Source of the DNA: Epiperipatus broadwayi
Lineage: Eukaryota > Onychophora > Udeonychophora > Euonychophora > Peripatidae
Reading direction: 5' to 3'
Assembly: GCA_028023455.1 (NCBI GenBank)
Contig: JAQFVV010012510.1
Location: 1,366,001 to 1,430,000, forward strand
DNA length: 64,000 bases
Below are positions 48,920-58,439 of this stretch, piece by piece. Numbering within the stretch: the stretch's first letter is position 1; each line of letters opens with the position of its first letter. The translations under genes were made by a program, and so were the position numbers. The notes below the pieces were generated by a model. That model did no database searches and was not told the DNA's origin. It saw only the letters and a list, made by a program, of their open reading frames with translations.

Positions 48920-50660
48920 ATGGACTTCAAATCAAATTGTAGTTTATAACGATTAATGAAAATTTTGCTGCTAACACGAATCTATGTTCATTAGATTTAG
49001 CATATTCTATTGGAATGTTCGGCATGTTTTTGTGCCTTTGTAGGTGGTGCAATGGAATAATTACTCTGGCTATTTTAAAAAATATTAAACTGAGAAATAT
49101 TACTACAATTTTTGTTACAAATTTATGCGTTTCGTTATATTTTGTACTTTTTCTTTGCCAACTTTATAATACAATATGTAAAAGAAGAAAAAAATCATAG
49201 AGACATTTTTTGCCGAATCCAATGGTGCATTTTCAGTGGAAATTTTGGTGCTTCTTTAATGGCGAGGATATCTATTACTGTCAGCAAATATATTGCAGTA
49301 ACTCATCCTCAATGTTTTCTTGTTGCCCATAAAAGACCTATAGTTATACTATTTATTGGTATATGTTGTTGGTTAGTTTCATTCTCTTTTAGTTTACCCA
49401 CCTTATTTAAAAAATGGAGTTCCTTCGGCTACAGTGAAATAACATGTAATTGTGGTGTTTTAACCTCTCAAAGTACCAATAGATTTTCATTTTTAATACG
49501 GAAACTCGAAGTTTTTTGCCCTATTATGATAATTATAATTTGCTATTCCACAATATTTTGTATTGTACGGCAAATGAAATAGCATGTCTCCAAACTCAGT
49601 CTCCGGAACCGAAATGAGACCTATCTAACATTAACAATGTTGCTAATCTTTTGTATTTTTATAATTAGTTCTCATTTACTTTACTTAATGTTATATCCGC
49701 ACTTACGACTGCCAATGTTATATCTGCAAGTCATACTGTGCGGTCAGCAAATAACGTTATACAATTCTCATGCTGTTCTTTTCCAACGAGTGCTCTCCAA
49801 CGAATCGGTCTGTAACGAAGCCCTCCAACGAATTGGTCTGCATCGAAGCTCTCCAACAAATGCTCTATTCCTGCAACTAATGCTCTGCTATGCAACGAAT
49901 GCTTCTGCTATGCAACGAATGCTTCTACTCTGCAACTAATGCTCTTATCTGCAACTAATGCTCTGCTTCGCAACGAATGCTTCTACTCTGCAACTAATGC
50001 TCTGCTCTGCAACTAATGCTCCTACTCTGAAACTAATGCTCTCCATATCTCTACGGCGGTCTCCTTCAGCTATACCCGTGAACTACATTTCCACTGGGCG
50101 CTGGTCATTAACCGCAAGCACTAACGCGAGATATCTCTACTGGTGTTAAACCGACGTCTACTCTAATACTGCTACTCAACTACGTGACTGCTCTCTACTG
50201 GAGTTGTCCTCTCTATATTACACTGCTTGATGTTACCCAGTCTTCTTATCGCTCTCTGACAACTGCAACGATCAATCAATGCACTGACCAATAAGGTAAC
50301 GTCTCTTATCTAGAAACATTTGTAATTAGCAAATAGCACCAATATTTCTAGGAATTGTCGATCGCCATTATGTCAATGCACTAATCAAATTCCTCAGCTA
50401 TCAGAGCGCGATCTAAAAACAGTCTTACGAATAAATTCTAGTTTTTTCTGGAGTGCACAAACATGTCTGCCATTTTACAAAACACTATACTTAATATATT
50501 TGATAAAGATTTTAATCATCCTGACATCCATCTTGTAACAACAGCGCTACTTTGAGTGAACAGCTATGTGAATCATTTAATTTATATCGTAATGAATCTG
50601 CTGTTCCATCAGTCTTTCAATCGGAATTTCTAAAGCCGTGGATTTGCTTTAAAAAAAAAA
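48920..50660 (+). pseudogene. Rhodopsin-type GPCR, copy 2, broken and interrupted
   Basis: ATG at 48920 in the same context as the other copies, but a short deletion leads to a stop after nine codons (MDFKSNCSL). Further frameshifts near 49030 and 49180 follow. Recognisable parts: GNFGASLMARISITVSKYIAV, where the DRY-position triplet is SKY, WLVSFSFSLPTLF for helix 4, and a helix 5 segment. In helix 6 the gene is split by element E copy 2 (49690-50487). Helix 7 remains as 50496-50640, with TGA replacing the tryptophan of LLWVN. Certainly non-functional; the oldest or least constrained of the three copies. Confidence 0.9.
49690..50487. mobile_element. Non-autonomous element E, copy 2, with 14-bp minisatellite core
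   Basis: 798 bp inserted in receptor copy 2 and flanked by a perfect 8-bp duplication TACTTAAT (49682-49689 and 50488-50495). Same ends and same tail as copy 1 at 7828-8652; minisatellite at about 49780-50040 with units such as TGCTCTGCAACTAA. The tail shares the GAACTACATTTCCACTGGG segment and the end TGTCTGCCATTTT..CAAAACACTA with copy 1. No coding frame is conserved between the two copies. Confidence 0.85.
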
Positions 50661-50689
50661 ACGAATTGTTTAACCAAATTTATTAAATA

Positions 50690-52150
50690 CTGATAATAGT
50701 TTGTTTTTAAAAAATGCAAAAAAGTTAACTTGCAAAGTAATTGAAAGTATTAAAGAGTTCAAGTTTTTAAAGTTTTTTTTTTCCATGTCATAGCATCGGC
50801 CGGGACGCGAACCCACAACCGTCTGCAACCAACTACTTGCTTGCAAGGCGGTTGCGATGACCTCCCGGCTAACGCTTGACAAGTTTTTAAAGTTTTTATC
50901 ATTGTAATCTTCATTTCCAACTTCATCATATCACAACAATGAAATTAAAATGGGGGAAGGCATTAAAAACCTACGTTTTGATTTTATGTAATTATTTAGT
51001 AATTCAAGTATTCATAATTAACCCTATTATTACTAAAATAATTAATTTTTCCTAATATTTCTATAAAGAATTAATGTGAGAAAAAGTCACGAATGCGACT
51101 GCATTCTTTCAAATCAGACATTATCGAATAAGTTTTTACTTATGAATTAAAAGTATGTATATTTTAATATTATCAATTTAATGCCATTTAGCATGTTTAC
51201 ATAGAAAAGGTATTGATGTGGAAAGCATATTGAAAGAAGTTAGGAAAAGATAAATAAAAAAATTATATTGAATGTAAAGATACAGCCATGAGAGGCAATT
51301 CCTTATAAAAACAATTTAGTTGTTAGAAGGATTGAAAAGCGATATTGAAAGCAATGATAAACAATGATAACGGAAAAGAATAAGCCCCTTAATGTATGAC
51401 CAAAATTTATTCCAACTGAAACTATCTGTAATCCTAATAATGGACATAACTCGGATTTGAAATTATTTGATGTTTTTTAGAAAGAGCTTCTATATTCATA
51501 ACAGCAAATGTTACACTATTTAGAAGGACAATATTTGAACACTGGAAATAACTGTTCAGTCAACCACTGTATTTCTTCATACAATATATGATATATAAAC
51601 ATAGTCACTGTTTATAAGAACAGCATATAACTTTTCATATTTAGTGCAAGCATTATTGCAGATCTGGAATTCCAGTTTATTGAATTCTTCACACTTCTTG
51701 GATAATCATTTTTTAAATATTATATTCATTGTTTATAAGTATACATTTGACAAAAATCTGTTGCAAAAATCCACTTTTCTTATAAAATTATGATAGCAAA
51801 TGTTTTTTTTAAAATTGAGCATCATTGCTACCGTAACTGGCCTGAATATCAGATCTATGGCTTCTATTCAAAACCTGAGGCATTTTTGAATTTATAGTCA
51901 TGGCATGGTGATATAAAAATGTGAATGATGGTTGCTATCTATGTAATTCAATCAATCTAACATTAGATCAAAATTTATCCCTGTTAGTGGCATAATCAGA
52001 AACTATTCTGCAGGGGGTGGGGTGGCTGTGGATACAATACTATTATCATCTAGTCTCTGTTGTTTACAAAACTTACAATAAATGTCTGTACATTAGAGTG
52101 AAATATTCCTGAAAGTATAAGTATGTTATTATTATTATATATATATATAA
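50690..52150 (+). repeat. Receptor-unit downstream block, copy D2
   Basis: Collinear with 6663-8850 and 58500-60090; it lacks element E and the 8949 SINE but has its own SINE at 50779. It ends at a TA run near 52135, after which unit 3 starts. Confidence 0.8.
50779..50880 (-). mobile_element. tRNA-derived SINE with 17-bp target duplication
   Basis: AAGTTTTTAAAGTTTTT occurs at 50761-50777 and 50881-50897. The SINE has an alternative middle (CTTGCAAGCAAGTAGTTGGT on the minus strand) shared with the copy at 8949, so two subfamilies are present. Absent from D1 and D3 at this point. Confidence 0.9.
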
Positions 52151-52155
52151 TCAAA

Positions 52156-52261
52156 ATTACCCTAAATCCTCAACTCAACAAGTTGAGATTGTTTAATGTT
52201 ATGATTTTGAAATTGACTAAGTGCTGACTGATTTTAATGATTTTTATATATATACAGTAAA
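52156..52261. other. Junction between duplication units 2 and 3
   Basis: About 100 bp not matched in the other units, between D2 and the start of U4. Contains CTCAACTCAACAAGTTGAG, a short inverted repeat. Confidence 0.4.
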
Positions 52262-52285
52262 ATATCTCATTAGTTCTTGTAGAAT

Positions 52286-52911
52286 TACATACGGGACAGA
52301 GAAAGGTGAATAACTCCGTGTGTGTAAATTTTAAAAATCAGATATATTAATCTTTAACTGAGGTTTAAAGTTTATATCTGTGCTAGAGATAATCTCTAAT
52401 TTCAAAAATGATTAGTAATAATCATTAGAGTATTTATCTGAAATGGATGACGTCAAAGTTGTGAGTGGAGGGAGTTTGACAATGGTAAATGAAAATGTAA
52501 CAATTTACCCTAGATAAATACTTTGCATATAATAGAGATATATATGAGAGATAGTGACCTGGGCCAACTGATGAGTGCTGGTTCAGCACAAAATGCATCT
52601 TGGGGGTCATTTGTATTTTAATATATCTTTATTTATATGAATTTGAAAAGAATTGGGGAAGTGTGGAGGTGTTTATTATATCTATAAAGATATTACATAC
52701 GGGACAGAGAAAGGTGAATAACTCCGTGTGTGTAAATTTTAAAAATCAGATATATTAATCTTTAACTGAGGTTTAAAGTTTATATCTGTGCTAGAGATAA
52801 TCTCTAGTTTCGAACATGATTAGTAATAATCATTAGTGTATTTATCTAAAATGGATGGCGTCAAAGTTGTGAGTGGAGGGAGTTTGACAATGGTAAATGA
52901 AAATGTAGCAA
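52286..52911. mobile_element. 626-bp insert with 222-bp terminal direct repeats
   Basis: Two nearly identical 222-bp copies (52284-52505 and 52692-52913) surround 186 bp. The host sequence TTCTTGTAGAAT is repeated at 52274-52285 and 52912-52923, so the block inserted as a unit into U4. The middle contains an R300-like piece (GGCCAACTGATGAGTGCTGGTTCA). The repeats do not start TG or end CA, and no tRNA primer site or coding sequence is visible, so an LTR origin is not established. Confidence 0.75.
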
Positions 52912-53721
52912 TTCTTGTAGAATGAAGGGTGTACATAAACTGAATGTTAATTCCTAATTATTTCACCTACAATATATACAAATAGTAATGTACTATTAAA
53001 AAGACAGTCATTGATTAACTTTTGAGGTCGTAAAAAAGGAAGCAGGACAAATTCTTAATGTTGACTAGTTGCAAATATTGTTATTGTATAATTGTTTACA
53101 TGATCAATGATTAACACAACTGGCCAATGCTTATTAACAGCTTGATAGTTCTTAATTACATATCTATTGAGGTTTTTTGAAGACAGGCTAATTGGATGCA
53201 TGGGTGTGTGTGAATACTGATTCCACATTTGATTTTTAATTATTCAAAGATAAAATCTGCCAAGAAATTTAAAAGATTTAGTAAATCACTTATGTGAGAT
53301 AAATGGTATAGATAAAGAGATTTGTCTGGTTGATGTGGAAAAGATAAGACATGATTTGAAAAAAATGATTTGCACTTGAAGATGTCTTCATTCTGAAGTA
53401 GATTAATAATAATTTAAAATGTTAATGATGATGAAAAATATATATGGATGTAAAAAAATGATTCCTGAAATAAAGAAAAATATAAATAAGATTAATTTTT
53501 TAAAAAAATTCATTTTAATGTTTCGTATATTTTTTACTAGTAATATGACAACGATCCTAAAAAATATACCCACTTTACATCAACGTTGTTCACATTATCA
53601 TACTGTTGTATCTGGAAACATTAAAAGTTTGTTTGGTAGTTAATTAGAAGAATTAAAATGATATCATACACTGAGATTTAAAAAAAAACCATCATGAGAA
53701 ATGTGGAATTCTTAAACAATA

Positions 53722-56700
53722 ATAATGTGATGTGATGTGATGTATTATGGCTTCTCCTTAAACGAAGTCAAGAATATCTCAGCAATTAAGCCCAGATAAA
53801 CCTGTTAGCCACTTTCTTTTACATTCCCCACTCTAAATTTACCCATAATCTGCTCTATCCCATTTCCACAACATAATTTTTGTCAACTCTATAACCTTTA
53901 TATCTAAATCCCCCTTATCTTTTCCCAAACCTAACATAAAAACCAATAATTCACTTTCTGTATAATCACTCTTTTCATATTTATTTTTCCACAACTTCAT
54001 TATATGTACCCTTTCTGTTTTCAAACATTTACATTCAATTAACAAATGCCTAATATTTTCAATTCCTTCCTTACATAATTTACAAAATAAATCACCCATA
54101 TTTTTCCATTTACATGTATATTCTTTTGTAGCTAAAGATCCCTTTCGAGCCTTAAACAATAAACTACTTTCCTTACTATTATCATATATTAACTCACACC
54201 TAATATTCTGTTTATTTCTATATATATTTAAACTCTTTTTACTCTCCATACTATTTCTCCATCTCTCTAACTCCCTAGTCTTTATTAATAAATTTATTCT
54301 TTTATCCCATTCCTTACTACTATAACACTCAATAATCCTCTTAACACAATCATCCCATCTTTTGTACAAATATACTGATATAAATTCTTTATCCAAATCT
54401 TTTGCATAGCGCATTACCTTTCTCACCCATCTTGTTACCTGCCCTTTACTCATAACCCAATTAAATACTATTTTAGCTATTCTTTTATTATCCATAAACT
54501 GCAATCTACCAAACATTTTCATTTTACTTTTTGCATCTCTCATATGAAAACTTGACCATCCCATTTCTCCTTGAATTGCCTCCCTTGCTGTCCATACTTC
54601 TGCATCCAATGCATGTCTTCCTACTTCCCTTTGAGCTTTTTCTAAATAATCTAATATCTTTTTACTAACATATAATGCATCATTACCATATGTTAACCCT
54701 GCTACTGCAACTCCTTTCCATATAATTCTAGCTACATCATATTTATTATATGAAAATACTGTTAATTTCTTTATGAATCCCTTTCTTTTCTTTGCTTCAT
54801 TTATCAATTTTTTCTCCCATTCATCCAAATAATTTTTCTGATTACTTAAAATAATTCCCAAATAACTATATCTATTCACCACACTTAACTTAATATCTCC
54901 CAATAAAAATTCTACATCTTCTCTTTCCTCAGTATTAACCATCATTATATTTGATTTTTTCTTCACTAAATTTAATCCCCATCTCTTTACCCACCCTTGC
55001 ACATGTCCTCAACATAACTTCCATATCTTCTCTTTTTTCTGCACACAAAAATATATCATCTGCAAAAAAAAGACCTGACAAAATATATACTCCCTTACTA
55101 CCTATTAACGGTATCTCTATCCCTCTTCCTAATCTTTCTATTGCTCTTTCCATTTCACTCAAATACAACACAAACAAAATAGGTGACATAGGGCATCCTT
55201 GCCTTAGTCCCACACCATTTTCAACTTTAATTGATTCTATATTCTCTAATTGATATATATAATAATTATTTTCATATAATTTCTTAATAATATTTATTAA
55301 AGCTTCATCCATTCCCAAATTTGCTAAACTTATCCATAATCTATTTCTATTTACTCTATCATATGCCTTCTCTATATCTATAAAACTCATATATAACTGT
55401 TTATCTGCATTCCTACTCATATCCATAAGTTGTGTAACTACAAATAAACTATCTCCTATACGCCTATCTAATCTAAAACCTCCTTGCATTTCACCCACTA
55501 CATTATTCCCTTCCATCCATTTTACAACTTTACTAGCCACCATATACGAGAAAACTTTATATAAAACTGATGTTACCGCTATCGGTCTATAATTATTCAA
55601 CTTTCTATGATCCTTACCCTTTCCTTTAAATAATAACCTTACTCTTGTATTACTCCAACTACTTGGGAAAACTCTATTCTGTGCCATTTTATTAAAACAG
55701 GATAATAACTTTACTTTTGCCCTATATCCTAAATTCATTACCATCTCTGCTGCCCATCCATCTAAACCTCTTGCCTTTCCACTTTTCAATTTCTTCTCTA
55801 CCTCATTTAGTTCATTTTCTGAAAAACTAATATTCCCATTACTATATTCTTTCATATTTTCTAATATTCTATCATTCACATCTAACATCTTTTCTATATT
55901 CATTACATAACTATTTAAGATTCTCTCTAAATCTTCTCTAGAACTACACTCAGTTCCCTCATCATCTAGTAATACTAACTCTCTCTCCCCTACATTTCTC
56001 CTTTTAATATAATTCCAAAATTTTTTACTTCCATCTCTTCCACTTTTATTAATATCCTCCAACAATTTACTATTCAATTTCATTCTCTCTCTATAAATAT
56101 CTATTTTAGCCAAGTTCTTCTTTTCTAAGTACTTTTCCCATTTAGCATTAATATCTTTTTCACTTTCCTTATTCTTAATAGCACACTTATATTCTCTACA
56201 TGCTTCTTTCCTTTCTTTTACACTTTTACTAATTTTAATTTTTTTATTACTTTTATTCTTTTCAATATTCTCACCTAAAACCCTATTTGCAACTTTTTCT
56301 ACTTCCTTACACCAATCCTTATACTCATCCCCAACCCACTCTTTCATTATTTCTTCAACTTGTATTTTATACTCTTCCAACTTATTCTTATCATTTACTC
56401 TCCATCCACATCTTTCACTATTATTTCTACTTTTATTTCTATTCTCCATCACATTACTAACCATTTCAATTACAATGAAATTATGATCACTAGTGCATAC
56501 TTTTTCTTCATTATCAAATACCTTAATTTTCCGTATTTTATTTATTCCCTCTTTCTCTATCAATACATAATCTATTGTGTGAAATATATTATTTCTGGAC
56601 CATGTGTATTGTCCCTCATAAATATTTAATAAATTTCCAATACTCAAATTCACTTTCTGACAAAAATTCTTCAAAAGCTGTCCATTTTTATTATCTACAT

Positions 56701-56984
56701 CATCAATTTCTTCAATATGTCCATTCATATCCCCTATAACCATTATTCTCTTCCCCTTTTCTTTAAAACTTTGTATATCCTTAACTAAAAATTCGTATAT
56801 GTTACTATTCCACTCCAATATAATTTGATTATCTCCAGTAGCTATATAAACTATAGCCACCATCCATTCTTGTCTACCCAACCTTATTTCAAACCACAAG
56901 TGTTCTTGACATTTAACAATATTTAAATATTTTTTTGATATAACACCTATACCACCACCCCTTTTTTCTTTTTCTTTTCTATTT
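53722..56984 (-). mobile_element. APE-type LINE, 5'-truncated, about 3.3 kb
   Basis: Inserted in U4 between ACAATAAT and ATCTTATACAAAT, which are adjacent in U1/U2. Tail on the minus strand is repeats of CATCA. The 5' end begins inside the endonuclease, so it is truncated. A 3' fragment of the same family lies at 48020-48410. Confidence 0.85.
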
Positions 56985-57010
56985 ATAATCTTATACAAAT
57001 ATAATGTCAT
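53839..57010 (-). pseudogene. LINE endonuclease/reverse transcriptase with C-terminal zinc knuckle, one frameshift
   Basis: Part 1 (57010-54935): the first few residues come from flanking DNA; then GGGIGVIS, MVIGDMNGHI, HTIDYVLI and SDHNFIVIE of an APE endonuclease whose start is missing. Reverse transcriptase: LKSGKARGLDGW, NYRPIAVTSVLYK, SFIDIEKAYDRV, GLRQGCPMSP and FFADDIFLCA with the catalytic pair. Part 2 (to 53839), in another frame from about 55000, gives VQGWVKRWGLN, a thumb and a CKLC...H....C knuckle. The lineage looks like the Jockey/I/CR1 group of LINEs, but the clade was not resolved. The single shift lies next to a G/A-rich stretch, so this is a recent copy, yet it lacks its 5' end and cannot be autonomous. 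Confidence 0.9.
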
Positions 57011-57488
57011 GACCTCTAGCGACCATGCTCAATAACTTTTTACAGTTTAATATTAAAATATTATCATTATAATAATGTTATATACGTGCATTAGTAGTAC
57101 TGTGTAGAAATGTAAAATGTGTTTAAAGAATTAGAACAGATTGTTTTCATTCGTGCTTGTGGTGCGTATTTTTTTTTCTTAAGTGTAATTGACTATAATT
57201 GCTTTTACGCATGAGATGCTATGATTATAATCAAAGGTGTAGGATTAGCTAAAAGCTTGTGAAAAAAAAAGAATCTTGCATATTTCTTGTATTGCAGTGA
57301 CATAACTATGACTTAAGAATTAAAGTTAATACTATTATTAGCTGCTACCCAAATAGGATAAACAAAACTAGCCACAACGTTTAAAAGAAAACACAGTGTT
57401 GGAGTCACTTATATCTATAAAAATATGTAAATATATAATTATTGTGGCGTGTATGAGCTGTTTAATACTTCCTTAAACTTTTTTGAAA

Positions 57489-58439
57489 ATGGACTTCAAA
57501 TCAAATAGTAGTTTTTTTATAAAGATTAATGAAGGTGTTGCTGTTAACAAGAGTGTGTGTTCATTAGATTTAACATACTCCGTTGGAATTTTCGGAATGT
57601 TTTGTGCCGTTGTAGGTGCTTGCAGCAATGGAATAACTATATTAGCTCTTCTAAACAGTGTTCAAGTGAGAAATATTACTACAATTTTTGTTATTCATTT
57701 ATGCGTGTCGGATTTTATATTTTGTACTTTTTCTTTGCCAACTTTAGTAATACAATATATAAAACAAGGAAGAGTTCATGGTGACATTTTTTGCCGACTT
57801 CAACCCTATATTTTGAGTGGAAATTTTGGTGCTTCTTTAATGGCGATGTTATCTATTACCATCAGCAGATATCTTGCAGTAGCCCATCCTTTAAGTTTTT
57901 TAGTTGCACATAATAGACCAAAAGTTGTATTATCTAGTGTTATATGTTGTTGGTTAGTTTCGTTTTCTTTTGAAACACCCATCTTATTTAAAAAATGGGG
58001 TTTCTTTGGCTACAGTGAACTAACTTGTACTTGTAGTGTTATATTCCCCGACAGTAATTCGTCATTTCAAATAATGAATGTCCTACGTTTTCTTGGGCCT
58101 ATTGTGATAATTATAATTTGCTATTCCAGAATATTTTGTATTGTGCGGAAATTGAAACAACCTATAGTCAAACTCAGTCTCTGGAATCAAAATGAAACTT
58201 ATGTAACATTAACAATGTTTTTAATCTTTGGTATTTTTATAATTACTTCTCTACCATTTGCATTAGTTAGTATATTAGATAATGATTTTAATTATCCTCA
58301 TGTATATCTTGTAACAGCAGCACTACTTTGGGTGAACAGCTGTGTGAATCCTTTCATTTATGTAGTAATGAATCCGCGATACCATCAGACTTTCATTGAT
58401 TTATTTTCTTGTTTTCATTGGAATTTACAAAGGAATTGA
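57489..58439 (+). CDS. Class A (rhodopsin-type) orphan G-protein-coupled receptor, intact
   Basis: Single exon, 316 residues from the ATG at 57489 (an in-frame TTG six bases upstream is not used as a start). Plasma-membrane receptor coupling an unknown ligand to heterotrimeric G proteins. Helix 1 about 31-56 with N47; helix 2 with LCVSD, D75; C102 at the start of helix 3 pairing with C180 or C182 in loop 2; SRY at 126-128 instead of DRY; W155 in helix 4; P204 in helix 5; helix 6 241-262 ending IITSLP instead of CWxP; NPFIY 287-291; helix 8 RYHQTFIDLF. N6 is a likely glycosylation site. Length is short, with minimal loops. By eye it recalls the moody/Tre1 and melatonin-like group of orphan receptors, but no orthology is claimed. 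Two sister copies (5665, 48920) are dead. Confidence 0.9.
   Translation: MDFKSNSSFFIKINEGVAVNKSVCSLDLTYSVGIFGMFCAVVGACSNGITILALLNSVQVRNITTIFVIHLCVSDFIFCTFSLPTLVIQYIKQGRVHGDIFCRLQPYILSGNFGASLMAMLSITISRYLAVAHPLSFLVAHNRPKVVLSSVICCWLVSFSFETPILFKKWGFFGYSELTCTCSVIFPDSNSSFQIMNVLRFLGPIVIIIICYSRIFCIVRKLKQPIVKLSLWNQNETYVTLTMFLIFGIFIITSLPFALVSILDNDFNYPHVYLVTAALLWVNSCVNPFIYVVMNPRYHQTFIDLFSCFHWNLQRN

Larger units (their letters stand above)
52262..57488 (+). repeat. Receptor-unit upstream block, copy U4 (with two insertions)
   Basis: Outside the insert at 52286-52911 and the LINE at 53722-56984 it is collinear with U1/U2/U3 and ends at the ATG of the intact receptor. Last bases AATACTTCCTTAAACTTTTT precede the ATG in copies 2 and 3 and nearly so in copy 1; a conserved leader or core promoter is likely but unproven. 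Confidence 0.8.

Noticed and set aside
49637-50149. Plus-strand frames rich in NALLCNATNA-like repeats
   Set aside because: Minisatellite of element E copy 2, starting inside a broken receptor; not a gene.
54951-56629. Plus-strand frames at 54951-55253 and 56360-56629
   Set aside because: Antisense shadows of the minus-strand LINE protein.
57557-57784. Second plus-strand frame inside the intact receptor
   Set aside because: Out-of-frame shadow of the receptor, mirrored by the frameshifted pieces of copies 1 and 2.
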